Assembly (NCBI RefSeq): GCF_007833635.1
Contig: NZ_CP031125.1
Coordinates: forward strand, 434,001 to 498,000
DNA: 64,000 nt
Direction of reading: 5' to 3'
Origin: Candidatus Pelagibacter sp. FZCC0015
GTDB lineage: Bacteria > Pseudomonadota > Alphaproteobacteria > Pelagibacterales > Pelagibacteraceae
Shown here piece after piece: positions 17,979 to 25,764 of the stretch. Position 1 is the stretch's first letter. Each line of letters begins with the position of its first letter. The notes under the pieces were generated by a model. It saw only the letters and a program-made list of their open reading frames with translations. It was not told where the DNA came from and did no database searches. The translations under genes and the position numbers were made by a program.

Positions 17979-19205
17979 TTATAGGGTTTCAGACCAATTT
18001 TTTAATTTATTAACACCTTCAACTACTTTTGGTGCAAACTTATTAATTAGATTTTCATCAATTTTTTTATTTTCATCAATATTATTCATAAACTCTTGTC
18101 CATCAAAATCTGTAAAGCTTAGCCTTGCTAACATTTTGTCTGGATTAAATCCAAAATCAGAACCTGGTAATAAAGCAACTCCAGTATTATGTAATATATC
18201 CCCACACATTTCTGATGAAGTTTTAAATTTGTTATTTAAAAATTCTGGCATTAAATAAAATCCTCCTTGAGGCTCATTAATCAATACCTTATTTGATTTT
18301 AAATTTAAAAAAACATATTTACCAATTGCACTTAAAATATTTATTGATTTTGCAATATAATTTGAATGATCGTTTTCATAAGCTTTAATTGCTGCGTACT
18401 GAATAGGTGCGCTCACAGCAGAAAAGGTTTCACTAGCTAATACATTGATCATATTTTTTAAATCATTCAATTCATCTGGAATTATAAAATAACCAAGTCT
18501 CCATCCTCCTGCACCACACCATTTACTAAGTCCAGTACTAATAATAGTTTTTTCAGGACAATAACTTGAGATAGATTTAAAATTTTTTGAAAATGTTAAT
18601 TCTGAATATATTTCATCTGATAAAATTATAAGATTATATTTTTTAGCAATTTCTGAAATTTCTTCTAATTTGTTACAAACCTGTCCAGAAGGATTGTTTG
18701 GTGAATTTAAAAATAATAAATAATTTTTATCTTTATCTTTTGATATGATTTTCTCAATTTGTGCTCCAGTAGGAAACCAGTTGTTTTCTCTTTCTGTTTG
18801 GAGAATTTGAATTTTATTTCTCCCTAAAATAGCTTGTGGTGCATATGAAACCCAACTGGGTGCTGGCAATATAATTTCACCATCAAAAATTACATGTAAT
18901 AAAAACATTAATTCTTTAGATCCTGGTCCAATAATTACATTGTTCGCTTTGTAGTTATAATTTTTCTTTTTCGATGAATATTTAGCAACAACTTCCCTTA
19001 ATTCATCAAGACCTTGCATAGGTAAATATTTATTTTGATAGGCATTACTTTTTAATTCTTCAACTATATCCTCAGGTACTTTAAATGGTGATTGTCCAAA
19101 ACCAAATTTAAAGATTTTTTTTCCCTGTTGTTCTAATTGTTTTGAAGTTTCGTTAATTGCAAGAGTAGATGAAGGTTTTAGGTTTTTGACAAGATTTTTT
19201 AACAT
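17979..19205 (-). CDS. Class I/II PLP-dependent aminotransferase
   Basis: The 408-residue fold-type I aminotransferase resembles aspartate/aromatic aminotransferases. Visible features are NSPNNPSGQVC (~170), the ILSDEIYSELTF aspartate-tyrosine motif, the PLP lysine in STGLSKWCGAGGWRLGY near residue 233, and the C-terminal arginine in LARLSFTDF. The substrate is not determined. It starts one base after the stop of the acetoacetyl-CoA synthetase gene, so the two form an operon. The TAXI receptor follows 80 bases downstream. The tryptophan-cysteine-glycine after the lysine (KWCGAGGWR) is a variant of the more usual K-x-F-x-x-x-G-x-R. Confidence 0.88.
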   Translation of the reverse strand: MLKNLVKNLKPSSTLAINETSKQLEQQGKKIFKFGFGQSPFKVPEDIVEELKSNAYQNKYLPMQGLDELREVVAKYSSKKKNYNYKANNVIIGPGSKELMFLLHVIFDGEIILPAPSWVSYAPQAILGRNKIQILQTERENNWFPTGAQIEKIISKDKDKNYLLFLNSPNNPSGQVCNKLEEISEIAKKYNLIILSDEIYSELTFSKNFKSISSYCPEKTIISTGLSKWCGAGGWRLGYFIIPDELNDLKNMINVLASETFSAVSAPIQYAAIKAYENDHSNYIAKSINILSAIGKYVFLNLKSNKVLINEPQGGFYLMPEFLNNKFKTSSEMCGDILHNTGVALLPGSDFGFNPDKMLARLSFTDFDGQEFMNNIDENKKIDENLINKFAPKVVEGVNKLKNWSETL

Positions 19206-21167
19206 TTAATAGCTCAATTCTTCTAAATTATTAAACTGTTCAAGAGCTTCGGGATTTGCTAAAGCTTCAATGTTTTTAATTTGACTTCCTTCTATCTTAC
19301 TTTTAACTGCAAGTTCAACTATTTTGCCACTTTTTGTTCGAGGTATATCTTTTACAACAATAACTTTACTTGGAACATGTCTAGGAGATGCATTTTTTTT
19401 TATTTGTAATTTAATTTTGTAAATTAATTCTGCTGTTAATGAATAATTTTTGCTCATTACAATAAATAAAACTATTCTAACATCATTATCCCATGATTGT
19501 CCTACAACAATAGACTCTTTTATTTCTTTAAACTTTTCAACTTCTGAATATATCTCTGCTGTTCCAAGTCTTACACCTCCTGGATTTAGGGTGGTATCTG
19601 ATCTTCCATGAATTATATATCCACCACTATTTTTTATCTCTGCGTAATCTCCATGGTGCCATACATTTTTAAATCTATTAAAATAAGCACCCTTAAATTT
19701 AATATCATTTTTATCATTCCAAAACTTTAAAGGCATTGATGGAAAAGGATTTTTACATACAAGTTCTCCTTTACTATTTTTTAAAGACCTCCCTTTATCA
19801 TTTAAAACATCTACATCTAAAGCCAAACCATTGTTTTGTATTTCTCCTATATTTACTGGCTGATATAAATTTCCTAACACAAAGCACGAAACAATATCTG
19901 TACCACCAGAAATAGATGACAAGTGCACATTTTTTTTAATATGCTTATAAACATATTTGAAACTTTCTTCTGAAAGAGGTGAGCCAGTTGAACAAATTGT
20001 TCTTAGCTTATTTAGTTTAAATTTATATTTTAATTTTGGTTTAAATTTTCTTAAAGCATCTACATACTTCGCACTTATTCCAAATAAAGTTATTTTTTCT
20101 CTTTGTGCTATTTTCAAAAGCAAATCAGCAGATTTAAACATTGGAGATCCATCAAAAAGAACAATAGATGCCCTCGATGCTAATGAACTAACTAACCAAT
20201 TCCACATCATCCATCCACATGTGGTAAAATAAAAAACATTATCATTTTCTTTAATATTACAATGTAATTGATGTTCCTTCATATGCTGGATTAAAACACC
20301 ACCAGATCGATGACAAATGCATTTAGGTTTTCCAGTAGTACCACTTGAATATAGTATTGCTAATTCTGTCTCAAAATCAAATCTTTTGAAATCAATTTTT
20401 TCAGCATTAGTTTGCATTAATTCATTCCATTTAAATAAATTAATTTTATTAAATTTATATTTATTTTTAATAAACTTTTTTCCAGGATAGTTACTAATTA
20501 TAACACTTTTAATTGATGGGATTAATTTTAAAATCTCTGGAAGTCTTTTTAAAACATCTATTTTTTTTCCATTATAAAAATACTGATCAGTGATAAATAA
20601 AACTTTTGGATTAATTTGAGAAAATCTTTCTATAACACCTTTAGATCCAAAATCAGGACTACAAGAAGACCAAATACACCCCAGGGAAGTTGTAGCAATG
20701 AATGCTTCAACAGTTTCAATAGTATTTGGCATATAGGCTGCTACTCTATCTCCTTTTTTAATATTTATTTTTTTTAGAAACTTTGAAATTTTACTCGTAT
20801 TTAAATTTAATTGTCTCCATGATCTTTCTTCTCTAAATCCATTTTCACTAATAAAGGTTACTGCTTTTTCATTGTTGTTTTTAGATAATAAATTTTCACC
20901 AAAATTTAGTCTGCTACCTGGTAAAAATAAATTTTTATAAAAAGTCTTTGATTTTCTGAAATTTTTATTACTTTTAAATCCCTTTATTTTACTAAAATCC
21001 CAAAATCTACTCCAAAACTCAGGTGAATTTTTAATACTCCAATTTAATAATTTTTTATAATTTCTATTAAATTTTATTTTTAATTTTTTTGAAATGTAAT
21101 TTTCAAAAGCAAATAAATTTGAATTTTTTTTTACAATTAGAGAAGGTTGCCAAAGTTTTTTACTCAT
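19206..21167 (-). CDS. aacS: Acetoacetyl-CoA synthetase
   Basis: This adenylate-forming ligase activates acetoacetate with ATP and CoA. At 653 residues it matches the acetoacetate-CoA ligase family rather than acetyl-CoA synthetase. It starts MSKKLWQPSLIVKKNSNLFAF, and the N-terminal block has NFGENLLSKNN. The AMP-binding P-loop is YSSGTTGKPKCICH near 274, followed by TTCGWMMWNWLVSSL, HGRSDTTLNPGGVRLGTAEIY and the catalytic lysine in PRTKSGKIVE. With the thiolase nearby it would turn acetoacetate into acetyl-CoA. It is the first gene of the minus-strand unit with the aminotransferase. Confidence 0.92.
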   Translation of the reverse strand: MSKKLWQPSLIVKKNSNLFAFENYISKKLKIKFNRNYKKLLNWSIKNSPEFWSRFWDFSKIKGFKSNKNFRKSKTFYKNLFLPGSRLNFGENLLSKNNNEKAVTFISENGFREERSWRQLNLNTSKISKFLKKINIKKGDRVAAYMPNTIETVEAFIATTSLGCIWSSCSPDFGSKGVIERFSQINPKVLFITDQYFYNGKKIDVLKRLPEILKLIPSIKSVIISNYPGKKFIKNKYKFNKINLFKWNELMQTNAEKIDFKRFDFETELAILYSSGTTGKPKCICHRSGGVLIQHMKEHQLHCNIKENDNVFYFTTCGWMMWNWLVSSLASRASIVLFDGSPMFKSADLLLKIAQREKITLFGISAKYVDALRKFKPKLKYKFKLNKLRTICSTGSPLSEESFKYVYKHIKKNVHLSSISGGTDIVSCFVLGNLYQPVNIGEIQNNGLALDVDVLNDKGRSLKNSKGELVCKNPFPSMPLKFWNDKNDIKFKGAYFNRFKNVWHHGDYAEIKNSGGYIIHGRSDTTLNPGGVRLGTAEIYSEVEKFKEIKESIVVGQSWDNDVRIVLFIVMSKNYSLTAELIYKIKLQIKKNASPRHVPSKVIVVKDIPRTKSGKIVELAVKSKIEGSQIKNIEALANPEALEQFNNLEELSY

Positions 21168-21237
21168 TTTATTAAATTAAATTACTGTTATAGAATTAAT
21201 CTTATTTATGATAATCTCACTAACATTTAAAAGAAAA

Positions 21238-21320
21238 TGAGAACTTTTTACCCTCCGATTCGGTCATGTTTTAGTCTATTTTTGTTCTTTAGCAGTAACA
21301 ATATCTGGTAGGTAAAAAAA
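21238..21320 (+). other. Leader before the SUV3-like helicase: paired TTTTTACC/GGTAAAAA arms and a 24-codon frame
   Basis: The 173-base gap between aacS and the helicase contains TTTTTACC near 21246 and GGTAAAAA near 21310. They could pair as an 8-base stem closing about 60 bases. Inside is a short frame from ATG 21238 (MRTFYPPIRSCF..., 24 codons, ending TAG) without a good ribosome site. The GC content of its first half is higher than the surroundings. I do not recognise an RNA family. It may be a structured 5' leader. Confidence 0.3.
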
Positions 21321-21340
21321 AAGAAGCACAAAAGATAGAA

Positions 21341-23821
21341 ATGACTAAAAATAAAATTACAGCTGTTCTCGGTCCTACAAATACAGGCAAAACCTATCTT
21401 GCTATCGAAACCATGCTTTCTTTTGAGAGTGGCATGATTGGATTTCCACTTAGATTACTTGCAAGAGAAGTATATGACAAAGTAATCAAGAAAATAAGTT
21501 TAGATAAAGTTGCACTTATAACCGGAGAAGAAAAAATAATCCCATCTAATGCAAAATATTTTTTATGCACAGTGGAGTCTATGCCAATTGACAAACATCT
21601 TGAGTTTGTTGGCGTAGACGAGATTCAAATGTGCTCTGATCATGAAAGAGGTCATATTTTTACTGATAGACTTTTAAATATGAGGGGGGAAAAACTTACA
21701 ATGCTAATGGGCTCAAGTACCATTAAAAATATTATTTCAAAATTAGATGAAGATATTGAATTTATAAATAGACAAAGATTATCTAAACTTACATACGCTG
21801 GTCATAAAAAAGTATCAAGAATTGATAGAAAAACAGCAATCATTGCGTTTTCAGCAGAGGAGGTTTACGCCATTGCTGAATTAATAAGAAGACAAAAGGG
21901 TGGTGCCGCTATTGTAATGGGATCACTAAGTCCAAAAACAAGAAATGCTCAAGTTGAATTATATCAATCTGGGGATGTTGATTTCCTAGTTGCAACAGAT
22001 GCAATTGGGATGGGAATAAACATGGATTTAGATTTTGTTTATTTTTCAAATGTTAAGAAATTTGATGGAAAAAAATTAAGAAGATTAAATTTATCTGAAA
22101 TAGGTCAAATAGCCGGAAGAGCTGGCAGGTACCTAAACGATGGAAGTTTTGGCATTACTGGTGATTGTAAAGAAATATCTCCAGAAGAGGTAGAATTATT
22201 AGAAAATCATAAATTTGAAGAAATAAGAACTTTGTTTTGGAGAAATTCAAATCTTAATTTCAATAACCCAATTAGTTTAATTAAAAGTTTAGAGGAAAAA
22301 CCTCAGGTGGAATGGCTAAGAAAAATTCATGAATGTGAGGATGAAAAGGCACTTAAATATTTTTTAAAAGATCAAAAAATTTTAAATAAAGAATTTGATA
22401 AGAAAACTTTAATGCTCTTGTGGGAATGTTGCCAAATACCTGATTTTGTAAAAAAAACCTATGGAAATCATTTTGAAGTTATAGGAAATGTATTTAAATT
22501 TTTAACTAGCAAAAAAGGACTAATTTCTGAAGATTATATGAGATTACAGCTCATGAAACTAGATAAATTAGATGGAAATGTAGATTCTTTATCAAATAGA
22601 ATTGCAAATGTCAGAACTTGGTCATATGTTTCGAATAAAAATAATTGGGTAGAAAATCAAAGTTATTGGATTGAAAAAACTAAACACTTAGAAGATAGAC
22701 TTTCAGACAGATTGCATGAAGAACTTACTAAAACTTTTATTGACAAAAGAGCAAGCGTGCTTGCTAGAGGTTTAAAACAAGATATGGAATTTAAAACTGA
22801 AATTTTACAAAATAATGATGTTAAAATTGACGATCAATTCATCGGGAAGATAAAAGGACTAAAATTAGAACTAGATTTAAAAAAAGGTGCTTTGGAAACT
22901 GATATTAAATCTTTAAAAAAAGCTGCAAGACAAACTATTGGTCCGGAATTAGAAAAACGTGTTCAATCAATAATTGATACAGGATTAATTAGTTTGAATG
23001 AAGATTTTAAAATTTACTGGAATGATTTCCCAATTGCCAAATTAACAACGGGTAATGATTATTTAAATCCTAATTTTGATTTAATCGTTGATGATATCAT
23101 TGAACAAAACACTAAACAGAAAATAAATGACTATATTAATAAATGGATACATTCAAAAATAAATAACGTTCTTAAAAGTTTAATTGATCTAAAAAATATA
23201 AAAGAAAATAATTCATCAATTAAAGCACTAGCATACCAACTCTATGAAAATAATGGAGTATTAAAGCGAGATCAAGTTTCTGAATACCTAAAAAACTTAG
23301 AACAAAATGAAAGAAAAATTCTTAGAGACTTAGGAGTAAAGTTTGGGAGATATCATGTTTTCCTTTATCAATTAATTAAACCAGAAGCAGTATCTTTGCG
23401 AACATTATTGTGGAAAAATTTTTATCAAAAATTTCATAGTTTAAAACCACCTACCTTTGGTTTGAATTTTTTAGACGATAAAGAAATAAAAAATAAAAAC
23501 TTTATGCTTTTATGTGGATTTGAAAGATTTGATAATTTTTTTGTAAGAATTGATATTTTGGAGAGATTATTTGTATTAATAATAAATTCTAGTTCAAAGG
23601 AAAATTCTGAAATAAAATTAGTTCCAGAAATGTTAAATCTTTTAGGATGTAGTAAAGATAATTTCAAAAAATTACTTCAGAAAATGAATTATAAAATATT
23701 TGAAAAAGAAAATGAAACATTTTTTAAATATAGTCCTAATAAGAAATTTAAAAAAATTACCACAAAGAAGATCTCAAACGAAAATCCTTTTAAAATATTA
23801 AAGAATTTAAATTTAAATTAA
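21341..23821 (+). CDS. SUV3-like ATP-dependent RNA helicase
   Basis: This DExH-type helicase is related to mitochondrial SUV3, which works with exoribonucleases in RNA decay. Walker A is GPTNTGKTYLA (11-21). The Walker B variant typical of SUV3, DEIQ, is at 93-96. Domain 2 has FLVATDAIGMGINMDLDFVYF and the QIAGRAGRY motif VI near 255. The C-terminal ~450 residues are lysine- and asparagine-rich and less conserved. The 826 residues are shorter than many alphaproteobacterial homologues (~1000), mainly at the basic C-terminus. It opens a tight unit with the TerB-like, fdxA and carD genes. Confidence 0.92.
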   Translation: MTKNKITAVLGPTNTGKTYLAIETMLSFESGMIGFPLRLLAREVYDKVIKKISLDKVALITGEEKIIPSNAKYFLCTVESMPIDKHLEFVGVDEIQMCSDHERGHIFTDRLLNMRGEKLTMLMGSSTIKNIISKLDEDIEFINRQRLSKLTYAGHKKVSRIDRKTAIIAFSAEEVYAIAELIRRQKGGAAIVMGSLSPKTRNAQVELYQSGDVDFLVATDAIGMGINMDLDFVYFSNVKKFDGKKLRRLNLSEIGQIAGRAGRYLNDGSFGITGDCKEISPEEVELLENHKFEEIRTLFWRNSNLNFNNPISLIKSLEEKPQVEWLRKIHECEDEKALKYFLKDQKILNKEFDKKTLMLLWECCQIPDFVKKTYGNHFEVIGNVFKFLTSKKGLISEDYMRLQLMKLDKLDGNVDSLSNRIANVRTWSYVSNKNNWVENQSYWIEKTKHLEDRLSDRLHEELTKTFIDKRASVLARGLKQDMEFKTEILQNNDVKIDDQFIGKIKGLKLELDLKKGALETDIKSLKKAARQTIGPELEKRVQSIIDTGLISLNEDFKIYWNDFPIAKLTTGNDYLNPNFDLIVDDIIEQNTKQKINDYINKWIHSKINNVLKSLIDLKNIKENNSSIKALAYQLYENNGVLKRDQVSEYLKNLEQNERKILRDLGVKFGRYHVFLYQLIKPEAVSLRTLLWKNFYQKFHSLKPPTFGLNFLDDKEIKNKNFMLLCGFERFDNFFVRIDILERLFVLIINSSSKENSEIKLVPEMLNLLGCSKDNFKKLLQKMNYKIFEKENETFFKYSPNKKFKKITTKKISNENPFKILKNLNLN

Positions 23822-23822
23822 A

Positions 23823-24233
23823 ATGTTTTTTACAAAAGAAGAAACAAAAAATAATAATTTTCTCACAAAAGTTTGTGCTTTATTAATTCATGCTGCAAAA
23901 ATTGATGAGAACTATACAGATAAAGAGGAAGAAATTATTAAAAGAACACTTAATGAGCTAGGTATAGAAAATGAAAATGTTTATAAAACAATTGAAGAAG
24001 CAAAAAAAATTGAAGAAAGCTCAAATCAAATTTTAGACTTTACTAGAGAAGTAAAAGGATTGCCCGAGAAAGATAAAATTAAAATTATTGAGGCTTTGTG
24101 GTCTATAATCTATTCAAACAAAGATGCTGATATATATGAAACTAATTTAATGAGACGACTTGCGGGTTTACTTTACATTGACAATAAAACAATGGGCGAT
24201 ATTAAAGAAAAAATTAAACAAAATTTAAAATGA
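23823..24233 (+). CDS. TerB-like (tellurite-resistance-type) protein
   Basis: The 136-residue acidic, all-helical protein resembles the TerB/DjlA N-terminal fold. Its two helical repeats contain acidic pairs ([19 protein letters not shown] and [27 protein letters not shown]) in the positions that bind metal in TerB domains. No signal or membrane segment is seen. It starts one base after the helicase stop, and its own stop overlaps the fdxA start (ATGA), so translation is coupled. In many alphaproteobacteria an S4-domain RNA-binding gene sits here instead. The role is unknown. Confidence 0.8.
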   Translation: MFFTKEETKNNNFLTKVCALLIHAAKIDENYTDKEEEIIKRTLNELGIENENVYKTIEEAKKIEESSNQILDFTREVKGLPEKDKIKIIEALWSIIYSNKDADIYETNLMRRLAGLLYIDNKTMGDIKEKIKQNLK

Positions 24234-24556
24234 CATATATCGTTAACGACAATTGTATTAAGTGCAAGCTAACAGACTGCGTTGATGTCTGCCCAGTTGA
24301 TTGCTTTTACGAAGGTAAAAATATGCTTGTAATTAAACCCGATGAGTGTATAGATTGTGGCGTTTGCGAGCCAGAATGTCCTGTCGATGCCATAAAAGCA
24401 GACACCGAACCTGGAAGTGAAAAATGGTTAGAGATCAATAAAAAATATTCTGAAATCTGGCCTAACATAAGTGAAAAAAAAGATCCACCAGCGGATCACG
24501 AGAAATTTAAAAATGAGCAAAATAAGTACGAAAAATATTTTAAAGAAAATCTTTAA
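24230..24556 (+). CDS. fdxA: Ferredoxin FdxA, [3Fe-4S]/[4Fe-4S] type
   Basis: The small soluble electron carrier has two cluster motifs. The first is [17 protein letters not shown] (residues ~9-25), where the second cluster-I cysteine is replaced in the way typical of seven-iron ferredoxins. The second is [16 protein letters not shown] (~41-56). The C-terminal tail ([19 protein letters not shown]) is characteristic of the alphaproteobacterial/azotobacter FdxA family. The 108 residues are normal. Its 3' end overlaps the likely carD start by 44 bases in another frame. The partner enzyme is not known. Confidence 0.93.
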   Translation: MTYIVNDNCIKCKLTDCVDVCPVDCFYEGKNMLVIKPDECIDCGVCEPECPVDAIKADTEPGSEKWLEINKKYSEIWPNISEKKDPPADHEKFKNEQNKYEKYFKENL

Positions 24557-25409
24557 AGGCAACACAGACAAAAAAGTGAAAAAAAAAGTTTCTAAAAAGA
24601 AAGTTGTAAAAGCAAAAAAAGCTAAAAAAGCTAAAAAAGCTAAAAAAATAATTTCAAAAAAAATCAAAAAAGTTGTTAAAAAAGTTACACCTAAATTAAC
24701 TAAAACAAAAAAAGCTGTTAAAATTACAGAAACGACAGCTGAACCTAAAGTAGATAATTTAAGAATTTCAAAAACAAATGAAGTTAAGCCTGAAATAAAA
24801 AAAGTTAAAAAACAAGAAACCGAAAAAAGAGAATACAAAATTAAAGATCATGTTGTTTATCCAAAGCATGGGGTAGGGCAAATTACTGAATTTAAAAAGA
24901 TCAATATTGGTGGAATTGATGTCGAAACGTATGTTATTAAATTTGAAAAAGACAAAGCTAACGGAATGGTGCCTGTAAACAAGCAGTCTCACTTGAGGCC
25001 GTTAGCAACTATTAATCAAGTTAACAAGTGTATTTCAATTTTAAAAAGTAAACCAAAAATTAAAAGATCAATGTGGAGTCGAAGAGCTCAAGAATATGAA
25101 GCAAAAATATCTTCTGGAAAAATATATGAATTAGCTGAGGTTGTCAGAGATTTAAACAAGGGTGATGACCTTATGGTTGACCAGTCTTATAGTGAAAGAC
25201 AATTATTTGAAAAAGCTTATGAAAGAATTTTGTCTGAATTTCAGATTGTTTTAAATGTATCATTAGAAGATACTCAAAAAAAATTGGATAAAGCACTAAA
25301 AAGAAACTTAGGTGGGCAGCCTCAACCAGCGGCACCTGTAAAAACGCCAACTAATGAACTACCTGTAGACGAGCCAATTTCTGATAACGACGAACCAATT
25401 GACGAGTAA
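24513..25409 (+). CDS. carD: CarD-family RNA polymerase-binding regulator with a lysine-rich N-terminal tail
   Basis: CarD proteins bind the RNAP beta subunit and stabilise open promoter complexes. The CarD/TRCF interaction domain begins near residue 108 with [20 protein letters not shown] and is followed by the helical C-terminal part. Ahead of it lies a ~100-residue histone-like basic tail with repeated AKK units, which is additional to the usual ~165-residue CarD. I chose ATG 24513 (MSKIST). A GTG at 24471 would add 14 residues but extend the overlap with fdxA, and neither start has a strong ribosome site. The C-terminus ends in an acidic, proline-rich tail. A strong hairpin terminator follows. 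Confidence 0.88.
   Translation: MSKISTKNILKKIFKGNTDKKVKKKVSKKKVVKAKKAKKAKKAKKIISKKIKKVVKKVTPKLTKTKKAVKITETTAEPKVDNLRISKTNEVKPEIKKVKKQETEKREYKIKDHVVYPKHGVGQITEFKKINIGGIDVETYVIKFEKDKANGMVPVNKQSHLRPLATINQVNKCISILKSKPKIKRSMWSRRAQEYEAKISSGKIYELAEVVRDLNKGDDLMVDQSYSERQLFEKAYERILSEFQIVLNVSLEDTQKKLDKALKRNLGGQPQPAAPVKTPTNELPVDEPISDNDEPIDE
24613..24648 (+). repeat. Four 9-base tandem units (GCTAAAAAA) coding for AKK
   Basis: One GCAAAAAAA unit and three GCTAAAAAA units lie head to tail inside the carD N-terminal tail, encoding (Ala-Lys-Lys)x4. The tract is prone to in-frame slippage in 9-base steps and may vary in length between strains. Confidence 0.85.
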
Positions 25410-25454
25410 AAAAAAACGCCTCTCACACACTACTGTAATGAGAAGCGTTTTTTG
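25410..25454. terminator. Bidirectional hairpin terminator after carD and the basic peptide gene
   Basis: ACGCCTCTCA and TGAGAAGCGT form a ten-base stem with one mismatch around a loop of about ten bases. It is bordered by an A run on the left and a T run on the right, so it can terminate transcription from either side. It lies directly after the carD stop and 18 bases beyond the stop of the convergent 30-residue gene. Confidence 0.85.
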
Positions 25455-25471
25455 TAAAGAATACTAAGTTA

Positions 25472-25564
25472 CTATTTTCTTCTTCTTTTTTTTGCTTTTT
25501 TCTTAGCTTTTTTCTTAGCTTTTTTCTTAGTTTTCTTTGCCGCTTTTTTTCTTTTCTTAGGCAT
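25472..25564 (-). CDS. 30-residue lysine/arginine/alanine-only basic peptide (histone H1-like)
   Basis: The frame from ATG 25564 to TAG encodes MPKKRKKAAKK followed by KKKA repeats and ends KKRRRK. Apart from Met, one Pro and one Thr, it contains only Lys, Arg and Ala. A GGGAG ribosome site lies at the right distance upstream. The gene has its own upstream gap with a palindrome and its own downstream terminator, so it looks like a true single-gene unit. The composition resembles AlaKK repeats of histone H1-like bacterial proteins and the tail of the neighbouring CarD, so nucleic-acid binding is likely. I know no specific family assignment. Confidence 0.72.
   Translation of the reverse strand: MPKKRKKAAKKTKKKAKKKAKKKAKKRRRK
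25496..25531 (-). repeat. Three 12-base tandem units coding for KKKA
   Basis: Three head-to-tail copies of TTTTTTCTTAGC (plus strand; last base differs in the third copy) make up the middle of the basic peptide gene. On the coding strand each is read as Ala/Thr-Lys-Lys-Lys. Slippage would change the peptide by four residues without breaking the frame. Confidence 0.85.
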
Positions 25565-25588
25565 CTTTAGCTCCCTTTTTTAGTTAAA

Positions 25589-25605
25589 CGAATCAAATTG
25601 ATTCG
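25589..25605. promoter_or_regulatory. Perfect 17-base palindrome upstream of the basic peptide gene
   Basis: CGAATCAA and TTGATTCG flank a single central A, about 25 bases upstream of the start codon of the 30-residue gene. The symmetry and position suggest an operator, or a hairpin in the 5' leader. The rest of the gap to 25764 is A/T runs, apart from a weak stem (GTTTAT/ATAAAC, 25729-25747) just beyond the acyl-CoA synthetase stop. Confidence 0.45.
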
Positions 25606-25764
25606 CTGTTAATATATTTTTATTTTTTTCTATAAGTTATGTCAATTCTTTAATTAAAAGTTAAATTTTATAAAATTTTTTTTTAATTTTTTATTTTTAT
25701 AAAACTTTTTTTTATTAATTTAGTTAATGTTTATGCGGTTAATAAACAACTTAAATCAAATATT

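Noticed and set aside
24471..24512. GTG start for carD (14 more residues)
   Set aside because: It would deepen the overlap with fdxA from 44 to 86 bases and the added residues have no CarD similarity. ATG 24513 is simpler.
24428..24838. 136-residue minus-strand frame rich in Phe/Leu
   Set aside because: It is the antisense of the lysine-rich carD tail; AAA/AAG on one strand gives TTT/CTT on the other. There is no ribosome site or independent support.
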